Source: Kribbella antibiotica
Lineage (GTDB): Bacteria; Actinomycetota; Actinomycetes; Propionibacteriales; Kribbellaceae
Length of the DNA: 34,774 nt
Assembly (NCBI RefSeq): GCF_004349055.1
Contig: NZ_SMKX01000092.1
Span: 1 to 34,774 of the forward strand
Direction: 5' to 3'
Shown: positions 6,966 to 14,059 of the stretch, piece by piece
Layout: each line of letters begins with the position of its first letter
Position numbering within the stretch: position 1 is the stretch's first letter
Position numbers and translations under genes: made by a program
Notes under the pieces: model-generated
Database searches by the model: none
What the model saw: the letters and a program-made list of their open reading frames with translations, nothing else
Told to the model about the DNA's origin: nothing

Positions 6966-7880
6966 TCACGCCACCCCGGCGAACAGATCGTCCTCGACAC
7001 CCTTGGGACCGGGGGCCGCGGTGCCCTTGACCAGGCGGTAGCCCTCGTCACCGAAGATCGAGCTGCCGTTGTTGTTCGACAGCGCGAAGAACGGGCCGTC
7101 CACGGTGATCTGGGTGGCGTGCGCCTTCATCGCGTTCATCTTGCGGTCCATATAGGCCGAGCCGTCGACGATCGCGTCGATGAACCGGTCCGGGGTGATC
7201 ATCGGCGGCATCGGGCCCTCCGGATCCATCCCCTCGAAGGTGGTGGTGTCGCCGGCCGCGCGGAGCTCGCGCAGGCTCGCCCGCATCGACGACTCGATGA
7301 TCGCGGTCCAGTAGATCTTCGGGATGTCCCAGGCCGCGCCCAGATCCTCCCGGTACGACGGCGCCGCGGCCAGCGCAGCGGCGTACATGGCGACGCGGTG
7401 CGCCTTGATGTGGTCCGGGTGACCGTAGTTCCCGTACTCGTCGTAGGTGACCAGGACCTGCGGCCGGAGCTCACGGATGATCGGGACCAGATCGTTCGCG
7501 GCGGCCGTCAGATCGGCCTGCCAGAAGCTGTCCTTGCGGGTGTCCGGCGGGGTGTCGGCGTTGCCCTCGTCGTTGTAGATCATCCCGGTGTCGCGGTACT
7601 TGCCGGGTCCGCCGAGAAAGCGGTGGTCGGTGACGCCGAGCTCGGCCATCGCATCGGCGAGCTCGGTGATCCGGTGCTCGCCGAGCTGATCGGTCTGGTC
7701 GGCGGCCAGGTGGGCCAGCTCCGGGACCAGGACCTCTCCCTCTTCACCAAGGGTGCACGTGATCAGCGTGACGTGCGCGCCTTCGCTCACGTAGCGCGCC
7801 ATCGTGGCGCCGTTGTTGATGGTCTCGTCGTCCGGGTGGGCGTGCACCAGCAACAGCCTGCGGTCTTGAGGATCAGCCAT
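6966..7880 (-). CDS. mshB: GlcNAc-Ins deacetylase of mycothiol biosynthesis
   Basis: MshB removes acetyl from 1-O-(2-acetamido-2-deoxy-glucopyranosyl)-myo-inositol, giving the amine that receives cysteine in mycothiol synthesis. The 304-residue length fits. AHPDDE at 14-19 supplies two zinc ligands (His15, Asp18) and the catalytic Asp17, and GHPDH at 153-157 supplies the third ligand; TYDEYGNYGHP is characteristic of MshB rather than of the related Mca. The GGPGKYRDTGM loop is also family-typical. The Shine-Dalgarno is weak. A 14-bp perfect palindrome lies 14 bases upstream of the start. Presence of mshB means the organism makes mycothiol. Confidence 0.94.
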   Translation of the reverse strand: MADPQDRRLLLVHAHPDDETINNGATMARYVSEGAHVTLITCTLGEEGEVLVPELAHLAADQTDQLGEHRITELADAMAELGVTDHRFLGGPGKYRDTGMIYNDEGNADTPPDTRKDSFWQADLTAAANDLVPIIRELRPQVLVTYDEYGNYGHPDHIKAHRVAMYAAALAAAPSYREDLGAAWDIPKIYWTAIIESSMRASLRELRAAGDTTTFEGMDPEGPMPPMITPDRFIDAIVDGSAYMDRKMNAMKAHATQITVDGPFFALSNNNGSSIFGDEGYRLVKGTAAPGPKGVEDDLFAGVA

Positions 7881-7893
7881 GTTCAGAGACTAC

Positions 7894-7907
7894 GTCCGGG
7901 CCCGGAC
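7894..7907. promoter_or_regulatory. 14-bp palindrome in the mshB leader
   Basis: GTCCGGGCCCGGAC is a perfect palindrome located 14-27 bases upstream of the mshB start. It could be an operator or an RNA hairpin at the 5' end of the message; the function is unknown. Confidence 0.5.
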
Positions 7908-7931
7908 AATTATTCCCGGGTACGGCGAGCA

Positions 7932-7974
7932 GCCCGCGCCCCGACCGGAGTCCGAAGTACCGGTGGGCGCGGGC
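7932..7974 (-). terminator. Hairpin downstream of the LuxR-type HTH gene
   Basis: GCCCGCGCCC (7932-7941) pairs with GGGCGCGGGC (7965-7974) over ten bases. It lies 14 bases past the stop codon of the minus-strand HTH gene and separates it from mshB. There is no T-tract, which is common in high-GC actinobacteria. Confidence 0.6.
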
Positions 7975-7987
7975 ACGTCAGTTCGGC

Positions 7988-8284
7988 TCAGCCGAAGCGA
8001 CGGACCAGCAGACAACCCGCCTGGAAGCGGGACTTGGCGCCGAGGCCGACCACCAGGGCACTGACCTCGGCCCGGACGGTCCGCAGGGACAGACCGAGCT
8101 CACGAGCGATCGCGGCGTCCTTCGTCCCGGTGGACAGCATCCGCCCGATCGCGATCTGGCGGCTCGTCAGCTCCTTGACCACGGCCGGCGACTGGCGCCG
8201 CGATCCCAGTTCGTAGATCTCGCAGACGTCCTCCGACGCGATGTCTTCCCTCCGAACGGAAGAGACGACCTGATACACCGACAT
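7988..8284 (-). CDS. Small LuxR-type (GerE-like) helix-turn-helix regulator
   Basis: This 98-residue protein is almost entirely a C-terminal DNA-binding module. ELTSRQIAIGRMLSTGTKDAAIARELGLSLRTVRAEVSALVVGLGA (read in two parts at about 38-60 and 61-83) carries the LuxR/GerE pattern of scanning helix, turn and recognition helix with the conserved LTxRQ and RTV positions. There is no receiver or ligand-binding domain, so it may be an orphan regulator or need a partner. The start at ATG 8284 is preceded by AGGAG. Two direct 9-bp repeats about 70-90 bases upstream (8352-8373) are candidate binding sites. Its targets are unknown. Confidence 0.85.
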   Translation of the reverse strand: MSVYQVVSSVRREDIASEDVCEIYELGSRRQSPAVVKELTSRQIAIGRMLSTGTKDAAIARELGLSLRTVRAEVSALVVGLGAKSRFQAGCLLVRRFG

Positions 8285-8351
8285 TCCTCACTCCTCCCCA
8301 GTAGCGTGCAGAAGGATTCTCGCCGCCGGTGTAGACCACTCACCAGGTACA

Positions 8352-8373
8352 ACCCATACAAACGACCCATACA
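8352..8373. promoter_or_regulatory. Direct-repeat operator candidate upstream of the HTH gene
   Basis: ACCCATACA occurs at 8352-8360 and again at 8365-8373, spaced by four bases (13-bp period). It sits in the 165-base gap between the HTH gene and the NUDIX gene, where a promoter for the HTH gene must lie. Binding by the neighbouring regulator is inference. Confidence 0.5.
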
Positions 8374-8449
8374 GTTGCGGCCGGGACCGTTTTCTCAGGG
8401 TGACTTTGCGGCTCCGGAGAGCGGTTGATCGTTAATGTGACTTCCGCCA

Positions 8450-8818
8450 CTACAACTTGTTGCGCAGGAGCCTGACAAACGGGCGATCGGGGACCAGCCA
8501 GTCTTCTTCCACCAGTTCGGCGGCCGTAAACCAGCGGAGTTCGGAATGCTCGGTGCGGACCGGTTCACCGGCCACGATCGACGCCCGGTACACGTGCAGC
8601 CGGTACTTGTCCGAGATGTCCACCCCCGGGCCGAGCGACGTACCGATCTCGACCTCGATGCCCAGCTCCTCGTGGAGCTCGCGAACCGCCGCCTCGGGCT
8701 CGGACTCGCCCGGCTCGACCTTGCCGCCCGGGAACTCCCAGCCACCCTCCGGCCCTGGCCGATAAGCCGCCAGCACTCGGTCGCCACGAACCACTGCCAC
8801 ACCTACGACAATCTGCAC
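8450..8818 (-). CDS. NUDIX hydrolase, MutT-like
   Basis: The product is about 122 residues with a complete Nudix box, GGKVEPGESEPEAAVRELHE followed by ELGIEV, matching Gx5Ex7REUxEExGU. Upstream WEFPGG and the short length place it with MutT-type (d)NTP pyrophosphohydrolases such as 8-oxo-dGTPase or dCTPase; the exact substrate cannot be read from sequence. The frame is open far upstream, but homology begins at QIVVGVAVV, so I take GTG 8816-8818 as the start; there is no clear Shine-Dalgarno and the message may be leaderless. It is divergent from a hypothetical gene across a very short promoter gap containing a CTGTC/GACAG palindrome. Confidence 0.88.
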   Translation of the reverse strand: MQIVVGVAVVRGDRVLAAYRPGPEGGWEFPGGKVEPGESEPEAAVRELHEELGIEVEIGTSLGPGVDISDKYRLHVYRASIVAGEPVRTEHSELRWFTAAELVEEDWLVPDRPFVRLLRNKL

Positions 8819-8828
8819 ACCAATGACT

Positions 8829-8839
8829 CTGTCAGACAG
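8829..8839. promoter_or_regulatory. Short palindrome in the NUDIX/hypothetical divergent promoter
   Basis: CTGTC (8829-8833) and GACAG (8835-8839) form an inverted repeat around one base, ten bases upstream of the NUDIX start. It could serve both divergent genes. It does not match the actinobacterial LexA box. Confidence 0.4.
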
Positions 8840-8850
8840 GCAACGAAAAA

Positions 8851-8873
8851 CTGTCGGCGGCGTGCGGCACGAT
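8851..8873 (+). promoter_or_regulatory. Possible ClpR (RecA-NDp)-type promoter
   Basis: CTGTCGGCG at 8851-8859, then exactly eight bases, then CACGAT at 8868-8873, resembles the mycobacterial DNA-damage promoter TTGTCRGTG-N8-TANNNT at 7 of 9 upstream positions and 2 of 3 fixed -10 positions. Transcription would begin at about 8880-8881, making ATG 8881 leaderless. This is an eye match with two mismatches in the upstream part. Confidence 0.3.
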
Positions 8874-8880
8874 GATCCGT

Positions 8881-9507
8881 ATGCCGTTACAGAACAGGGT
8901 TCTTCCCACTCAGGAGATCGTGGCCGATCCGGGCCGCGGCCTCCTGATGGGCAACCGCGGCACGTTGCACGGGCCCGATCTCGCCCTCGGCACCACCCGC
9001 TGGCGATCGAAGGCCTGGATCTGCTGCGTCCTTGACTGGAAGGGCGTTCAGCGTGATCCAATGCCGACCGGCCGCTGGACCGCCTTGTTCTTCTTCGATG
9101 AAGCGGTCGCACTGGCGGCCGGACACCGGCCTTGCGCCTACTGCCGGCGCCGGGATTTTCTCCGGTACGCCGGGGCTTGGGCGCAAGGCAATGCTCTCGA
9201 CGAACGTCCCCGCGCGCCTGCAATGGACGCCGTATTGCACAGTCAACGCGTCGAGCCCAGGACCCGTCGGCAACGCACCACCATGCACCCGCTGACCGAG
9301 CTCCCCAACGGCACAATGATCCGGTACGACGGACGCCCCGCACTGGTGCTTGATCGGCAGGTGCTGCCCTGGTCGTGGCAGGGTTACGAAAACCCGCGCG
9401 TGCCCCCGGGCCTGATCGAGGCCGAGGTGCTCACCCCACCGGCGAATCTTGTTGTCCTGAAGGCCGGATTCACCCCATTACTCCACTCGTCGGCCGTCGG
9501 CAACTGA
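8881..9507 (+). CDS. Hypothetical protein with a CxxC motif, conserved in actinobacteria
   Basis: I do not recognise an established function. The 208-residue product is soluble, without a signal peptide or membrane span. Its most striking segment is HRPCAYCRRRDFLRY (about residues 81-95), a CxxC pair in a basic context that could bind metal or nucleic acid. Further blocks are GLLMGNRGTLH near the N terminus, RWRSKAWICC, and a C-terminal domain with NGTMIRYDGRPALVL and a WSWQGY motif. I have a general impression that close relatives are widespread in actinobacteria as hypothetical proteins. I prefer ATG 8881 (MPLQNRV) to ATG 8872 because the family appears to begin there and a leaderless promoter may end there. 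Confidence 0.75.
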   Translation: MPLQNRVLPTQEIVADPGRGLLMGNRGTLHGPDLALGTTRWRSKAWICCVLDWKGVQRDPMPTGRWTALFFFDEAVALAAGHRPCAYCRRRDFLRYAGAWAQGNALDERPRAPAMDAVLHSQRVEPRTRRQRTTMHPLTELPNGTMIRYDGRPALVLDRQVLPWSWQGYENPRVPPGLIEAEVLTPPANLVVLKAGFTPLLHSSAVGN

Positions 9508-9522
9508 GGTAACCCTAAGTAA
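9505..9522. promoter_or_regulatory. Weak DtxR/IdeR-like box upstream of the sdh operon
   Basis: TGAGGTAACCCTAAGTAA matches about 11 of 19 positions of the iron-box consensus for DtxR/IdeR. It lies about 95 bases upstream of the first gene of the sdh unit. The match is partial and could be chance. Confidence 0.2.
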
Positions 9523-9614
9523 AAACACGCCGTAGCGAGAGGTCTTCCGTTGCATGCCGAGGCGCGGCAAAGTGTGCCCATACTGACAGCTACAACACCA
9601 TCACTGGAGTCGGC

Positions 9615-9908
9615 ATGGGTGAAGGCAACGGCGCCGTTGCGCCCGTAGTCCGCGCGCTCGAAGCACTGCATGCGGCCGTCGGAAAGTTAAGCCAGGAATA
9701 CGGAGACACCCTCGGCGTTCGCCGACTGGTCTCGGACGTGGCCCGGCTGAGCGACGATCTGGCGGAGCTCGGCCCTCCCGACCCACGGCACAGACCCGGA
9801 CCGGTTCCGGAGGACCTCGAGGAGATTCCCGACGTGGAGTATGACGCGTCCATGTGGACAGACGCGGAGCACGAAGGCTTCGGCGCACCGGATCGGCGTG
9901 CACCCTGA
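9615..9908 (+). CDS. 97-residue protein of unknown function, translationally coupled to sdhC
   Basis: This small acidic soluble protein has an N-terminal helical part, VVRALEALHAAVGKLSQEYG and RRLVSDVARLSDDLAEL (about 11-53), that could form a short coiled coil, then a proline-rich acidic tail. I recognise no family. Evidence that it is real: GGAG lies five bases before the ATG, codon use is typical of the region, and its TGA shares the A with the sdhC ATG at 9908, so translation of sdhC is probably coupled to it. The position at the head of the operon suggests a succinate dehydrogenase accessory or assembly role, which is inference only. Confidence 0.7.
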   Translation: MGEGNGAVAPVVRALEALHAAVGKLSQEYGDTLGVRRLVSDVARLSDDLAELGPPDPRHRPGPVPEDLEEIPDVEYDASMWTDAEHEGFGAPDRRAP

Positions 9909-10714
9909 TGGCGACCGACTCTGGCATCAATTCGCCGGGACGCGCGCAGGTTGGACTGAAGACCGCACGCACCGATCGCTGGTGGCTCGCGCCGCTGCGG
10001 ATCGGCGTGATCCTGGGCTTCTTCGTCGTCTACGCGACGATCCGGATCTTCATGAACAAGTGGTACTGGGTGGATGAGCACCACTACCTGACGCCGCTGT
10101 ACTCGCCGTGCGTCACCGAGTCGTGTGTCCCGGGGTCGAGTCACCTCGGCACCTGGTTCCCGAAGTTCCCGGTCTTCGTCCCGTTCAGCATCATCACGTT
10201 CGCCGTGCTGGCAGGCTTCCGCGGTACTTGCTACTACTACCGCAAGGCGGGCTGGCGTTCGCTGCTGCTCGCCCCGGCAGCGTGCGCCGTACCGGAGCCC
10301 CACAAGACCTACAACGGTGAGCGCAAGTTCCCGCTGACGGCGCTGAACCTGCACCGCTACTTCTTCTACGGCGCGCTGGTCTTCGGCGTCCTGAACGTCT
10401 ACGACGGAGTGCTTGCCTTCCACGGCAAGGACGGCGGTTTCGGTATCGGCCTGGGCACCCTGATCATCTGGATCAACCTGGTGATGCTCTGGCTGTACAC
10501 GCTGTCGTGCCACGCGTGCCGGCACATCGTCGGCGGTCGCCTGAAGAACTTCTCCAAGCACCCGCTGCGGTACCGGTACTGGACCTTCGTCTCCAAGCTG
10601 AACCCGAAGCACGGCACGTTCGCGATGGCGTCGCTGTTCACCGTGATCCTGACCGACTTCTACATCATGGCGCTGTCGGCCGGCTGGTTCTCCGACCTGC
10701 GCTTCCTGAACTGA
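9908..10714 (+). CDS. sdhC: Succinate dehydrogenase membrane anchor (cytochrome b subunit, Sdh1 type)
   Basis: The 268-residue anchor carries electrons from the iron-sulfur subunit to menaquinone at the membrane. It shows five hydrophobic spans (about 27-47, 86-106, 150-170, 180-200 and 236-258), the single-polypeptide anchor found in the mycobacterial Sdh1 complex (Rv0249c type) rather than separate SdhC and SdhD. His149, His202 and His206 at span edges are candidate heme or quinone-site residues, and two Cys (68, 73) flank a periplasmic-type loop. I start at ATG 9908 since the longer frame begins inside the upstream gene and has a non-homologous head. sdhA follows after 13 bases. Confidence 0.9.
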   Translation: MATDSGINSPGRAQVGLKTARTDRWWLAPLRIGVILGFFVVYATIRIFMNKWYWVDEHHYLTPLYSPCVTESCVPGSSHLGTWFPKFPVFVPFSIITFAVLAGFRGTCYYYRKAGWRSLLLAPAACAVPEPHKTYNGERKFPLTALNLHRYFFYGALVFGVLNVYDGVLAFHGKDGGFGIGLGTLIIWINLVMLWLYTLSCHACRHIVGGRLKNFSKHPLRYRYWTFVSKLNPKHGTFAMASLFTVILTDFYIMALSAGWFSDLRFLN

Positions 10715-10727
10715 GGACTCCCGAGTT

Positions 10728-12608
10728 ATGACTGAGCTCGAACGACACACCTACGACGTCGTCGTGATCGGAGCCGGCGGCGCCGGTCTGCGCGCGGCGA
10801 TCGAAGCCCGCGAACAGGGCAAGCGGACCGCGATCGTGTGCAAGTCGCTGTTCGGCAAGGCGCACACCGTGATGGCCGAGGGCGGCTGTGCCGCCGCGAT
10901 GGGCAACGCGAACTCCAACGACAACTGGAAGACGCACTACGTCGACACGATGCGTGGCGGCAAGTTCCTGAACAACTGGCGGATGGCCGAACTGCACGCG
11001 CAGGAAGCCCCGGACCGGGTCTGGGAGCTGGAGACGTACGGCGCCCTGTTCGACCGGACGCCGGACGGCAAGATCAGCCAGCGCAACTTCGGCGGTCACA
11101 CCTACCCGCGGCTCGCGCACGTCGGCGACCGGACCGGCCTGGAGCTGATCCGCACCCTGCAGCAGAAGATCGTCTCGCTGCAGCAGGAAGACTTCGAGGC
11201 GACCGGCGACTACGAGGCGAACCTCAAGGTCTACGCCGAGTGCACCGTCACCGAACTGTTGAAGGACGGCGACGCGATCTCCGGTGCCTTCGGGTACTGG
11301 CGCGAGTCCGGCCGGTTCATCCTGTTCGACGCCCCCGCGGTCATTCTGGCCACCGGCGGTGTCGGCAAGTCGTTCAAGGTCACCTCGAACTCGTGGGAGT
11401 ACACCGGTGACGGTCACGCCCTCGCGATGCGGGCCGGCGCGACGCTGATCAACATGGAGTTCATCCAGTTCCACCCGACCGGCATGGTCTGGCCGCCGTC
11501 GGTGAAGGGGATCCTGGTCACGGAGTCGGTGCGCGGCGATGGCGGCGTACTGAAGAACTCCGAAGGCAAGCGGTTCATGTTCGACTACGTTCCGGACGTC
11601 TTCCGCGCGCAGTACGCGGAGACCGAGGAAGAGGCCGACCGCTGGTACAAGGACGCCGACAACAACCGGCGCCCACCGGAGCTGCTGCCCCGCGACGAGG
11701 TCGCCCGGGCGATCAACTCCGAGGTCAAGGCCGGCCGTGGCACCCCGCACGGCGGCGTCTTCCTCGACGTCTCCTCGCGGCTGCCTGCCGAGGAGATCAC
11801 CCGCCGGCTGCCGTCGATGTACCACCAGTTCAAGGAGCTGGCGGACGTCGACATCACCGCGGAGCCGATGGAGGTCGGCCCGACCTGTCACTACGTGATG
11901 GGTGGCGTCGAGGTCGAGCCGGACACCGCACAGTCCTCGGTCAAGGGCCTGTACGCCGCCGGTGAAGTGGCCGGCGGAATGCACGGCTCCAACCGCCTCG
12001 GCGGCAACTCGCTGTCCGACCTGCTCGTCTTCGGCCGCCGCGCCGGAGCCGGTGCGGCGATGTACGTCGAGTCGCTCGGCGAGAACCGGCCTCAGATCGC
12101 CGAGGCCGATATCGACGCTGCAGCGGCCGAGGCCCTCGCGCCGTTCGAGCTCGAGGGCGGGGAGAACCCGTACACGATCCACCAGGAACTGCAGCAGTCG
12201 ATGAACGACCTGGTCGGCATCATCCGCAAGGCCGACGAGATCGAGCAGGCGCTGGCGCGACTGGTCGAGTTCCGCGGCCGGATCGCGAAGATGACGGTCG
12301 AGGGCCACCGGCAGTTCAACCCCGGCTGGCACCTCGCGCTCGATCTGCGCAACATGCTGACCGTGTCGGAGTGCGTCGCGAAGGCCGCCCTGCTGCGGGA
12401 AGAGTCCCGCGGCGGTCATACCCGTGACGACTTCCCCGGCATGAACGCCGACTGGCGCAAGCTGCTGCTGGTCTGCTCGCTCGAGGGCGACGGCGACGGC
12501 GTCACCGTGGTCAAGAAGGACCAGATCCCGATGCGCGAGGACCTGCTCGAGCTGTTCGAGCGCTCCGAACTCGCGAAGTACCTCACCGAAGAGGAGCTGC
12601 CCGTATGA
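10728..12608 (+). CDS. sdhA: Succinate dehydrogenase/fumarate reductase flavoprotein subunit
   Basis: SdhA oxidises succinate to fumarate with covalently bound FAD in the TCA cycle. The 626-residue product has the N-terminal dinucleotide-binding motif VVIGAGGAGLRAA (about 12-24), the flavin attachment segment KAHTVMAEGG with His46, the substrate-loop HPTGM, and NSLSDLLVFGRRAG near residue 425 closing the FAD domain. The C-terminal helical domain carries SECVAKAALLREESRGGHTRDD, with the conserved catalytic-side Arg and His. GAGGA precedes the ATG. It overlaps sdhB by four bases (ATGA), which suggests translational coupling. Confidence 0.96.
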   Translation: MTELERHTYDVVVIGAGGAGLRAAIEAREQGKRTAIVCKSLFGKAHTVMAEGGCAAAMGNANSNDNWKTHYVDTMRGGKFLNNWRMAELHAQEAPDRVWELETYGALFDRTPDGKISQRNFGGHTYPRLAHVGDRTGLELIRTLQQKIVSLQQEDFEATGDYEANLKVYAECTVTELLKDGDAISGAFGYWRESGRFILFDAPAVILATGGVGKSFKVTSNSWEYTGDGHALAMRAGATLINMEFIQFHPTGMVWPPSVKGILVTESVRGDGGVLKNSEGKRFMFDYVPDVFRAQYAETEEEADRWYKDADNNRRPPELLPRDEVARAINSEVKAGRGTPHGGVFLDVSSRLPAEEITRRLPSMYHQFKELADVDITAEPMEVGPTCHYVMGGVEVEPDTAQSSVKGLYAAGEVAGGMHGSNRLGGNSLSDLLVFGRRAGAGAAMYVESLGENRPQIAEADIDAAAAEALAPFELEGGENPYTIHQELQQSMNDLVGIIRKADEIEQALARLVEFRGRIAKMTVEGHRQFNPGWHLALDLRNMLTVSECVAKAALLREESRGGHTRDDFPGMNADWRKLLLVCSLEGDGDGVTVVKKDQIPMREDLLELFERSELAKYLTEEELPV

Positions 12609-13354
12609 GTTACCTGGCCAAGTTCCGGGTTTGGCGTGGTGACGCCGACGGCGGTGAGCTGAAGGACTACGAGGTCGAGGTGAACGAGGGCGAGGTCGTC
12701 CTCGACGTCATCCACCGCCTCCAGGCGACGCAGACCCCCGACATGGCGGTCCGCTGGAACTGCAAGGCCGGCAAGTGCGGCTCCTGCAGCGCCGAGATCA
12801 ACGGCATGCCGAAGCTGCTGTGCATGTGCCGGATGAACACCTTCGAGGAATCCGAGACCGTCACGGTCACCCCGATGCGAACCTTCCCGGTGATCAAGGA
12901 CCTCGTCACCGACGTGTCCTTCAACTACCAGAAGGCCCGCGAGGTCCCCGCGTTCAAGCCCCCGGCCGACCTGAAGCCCGGTGAGTACCGGATGCAGCAG
13001 ATCGACGTCGAGCGCTCGCAGGAGTTCCGCAAGTGCATCGAGTGCTTCCTGTGCCAGGACACCTGCCACGTCATCCGTGACCACGAGGAGAACAAGGAGG
13101 CCTTCTCCGGCCCCCGCTTCCTGATGCGGATCGCCGAGCTCGACATGCACCCCCTCGACGCCGCCGACCGTCAGAAGTCCGCCCAGGAGGACCACGGCCT
13201 CGGCTTCTGCAACATCACCAAGTGCTGCGCCGAGGTCTGCCCCGAACACATCAAGATCACCGACAACGCGCTGATCCCGATGAAGGAACGCGTCGCCGAC
13301 CGCAAGTACGACCCCATCGTCTGGCTAGGCAACAAGATCCGCCGCCGCGTCTGA
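12605..13354 (+). CDS. sdhB: Succinate dehydrogenase iron-sulfur subunit
   Basis: SdhB relays electrons from FAD to the membrane anchor. In the 249-residue product C53, C58, C61 and C73 (CKAGKCGSCS...LLC) bind the 2Fe-2S cluster. CIECFLCQDTC (144-154) and CNITKCCAEVCPEH (202-215) supply ligands of the 4Fe-4S and 3Fe-4S clusters. No key ligand is missing. It is the last gene of the operon, four bases overlapping sdhA, and is closed by a strong intrinsic terminator 14 bases after the stop codon. Confidence 0.96.
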   Translation: MSYLAKFRVWRGDADGGELKDYEVEVNEGEVVLDVIHRLQATQTPDMAVRWNCKAGKCGSCSAEINGMPKLLCMCRMNTFEESETVTVTPMRTFPVIKDLVTDVSFNYQKAREVPAFKPPADLKPGEYRMQQIDVERSQEFRKCIECFLCQDTCHVIRDHEENKEAFSGPRFLMRIAELDMHPLDAADRQKSAQEDHGLGFCNITKCCAEVCPEHIKITDNALIPMKERVADRKYDPIVWLGNKIRRRV

Positions 13355-13367
13355 CAGTTCGCTGACG

Positions 13368-13404
13368 AGCGCCCGACCGCTTCCGCGGTCGGGCGCTTGT
13401 TTTC
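13368..13404 (+). terminator. Intrinsic terminator of the sdh operon
   Basis: GCGCCCGACCGC (13369-13380) pairs with GCGGTCGGGCGC (13385-13396) around a TTCC loop, followed by TTGTTTTCG. This is a textbook rho-independent terminator and the clearest in the window. Confidence 0.93.
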
Positions 13405-13417
13405 GTTGTGCACGCAC

Positions 13418-13465
13418 CCAAAGGACACCGCCTCCGGCGGCGATACCCTTTTGGCGCCTCCGGCG
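13418..13465. repeat. Paired hairpins with a repeated CGCCTCCGGCG core
   Basis: The palindromic core CGCCTCCGGCG occurs at 13429-13439 and 13455-13465. The first copy is enclosed by CCAAAGG (13418-13424) pairing with CCTTTTGG (13447-13454) with one bulged T. It lies straight after the sdh terminator and could be a secondary terminator or an interspersed intergenic repeat. Confidence 0.6.
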
Positions 13466-13532
13466 CGTTCTCCTGTTGTTGCGCCCTAGGTGGTTGCCCG
13501 AAGCAGGAAATGTGGCGAGGACTGGGGTTGGC

Positions 13533-13583
13533 CGCTTTGTGGTGAGTTGCTGCCACTAGGTGGCAGTAGGCGTCCACAAAGCG
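13533..13583. repeat. Nested two-stem palindrome in the sdhB-ubiB gap
   Basis: The outer arms CGCTTTGTGG (13533-13542) and CCACAAAGCG (13574-13583) are perfect complements. Inside them CTGCCAC (13550-13556) and GTGGCAG (13560-13566) form a second perfect stem around the loop TAG. Internal loops of seven bases on each side are symmetric. It could be a structured RNA, a palindromic interspersed repeat, or a protein-binding site; nothing nearby encodes a protein I can support. Confidence 0.75.
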
Positions 13584-14059
13584 CGGCGGATGCAGCCCGG
13601 CCGGGGAGTGCCCGGATTGGACGTCTTGCGGTGCCCGCACTAACGTTTTGCCTGCTCGCGATGAAACGAAGATCGCTGAGATCCGCAGGCTCGACGACTG
13701 ACCCAGCTCTTCTACCGCTGCAGGTAACCGTCGGACTCACAAAGCAGAACCCCGGCGGTTTGGCCTGCTCCGAGGAGCTACCAGGGACCGTTCCGGGGTC
13801 TTGAGCCTTAACTCTACCTGCCCCATTGGACACCGCGGGCATCGGAGAGCCGGCGGCCGCGCCTTGAGCACGGGTCAGTCACCGACCCGGCTACGGAATG
13901 ACTGGTGGGGGCTCAAAGTAGGTGAGCGCGCCTGTAGTAGGTGCGGGTACGCGAAGGTGGCGGGCGATGGGCCGCGTGCGGAGGCTCCTGGGGCGGTACG
14001 GGGTGACTCACCCGTGTGGGTGACGTCCGTGGACGCCGGGCGGGCCTAGGGTTCGCAGC
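13584..14059. other. Non-coding remainder of the 705-base gap before the UbiB gene
   Basis: No convincing gene is seen here; the open frames on both strands lack a Shine-Dalgarno, typical codon bias and any recognisable domain. It holds three more stem-loops: ACCCCGG at 13749-13755 with CCGGGGT at 13793-13799 (plus inner CGGT/ACCG and CCTG/CAGG pairs), CGGGTC at 13871-13876 with GACCCG at 13884-13889, and TCACCC at 14008-14013 with GGGTGA at 14018-14023, the last about 37 bases before the UbiB ATG. Confidence 0.55.

Noticed and set aside
6936..8216. A 426-codon frame opposite mshB
   Set aside because: It is a shadow of mshB, with a composition typical of antisense frames.
10665..12419. A 584-codon frame opposite sdhA
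   Set aside because: It is a third-position GC shadow of sdhA, whose cofactor motifs are unambiguous.
13486..13842. A 118-codon minus-strand frame in the same gap
   Set aside because: It crosses the nested stem-loop and shows serine- and arginine-rich composition without a domain.
13801..14049. An 82-codon frame before the UbiB gene with a CxxC motif
   Set aside because: There is no Shine-Dalgarno and it overlaps two visible hairpins; one CxxC pair is not enough support.
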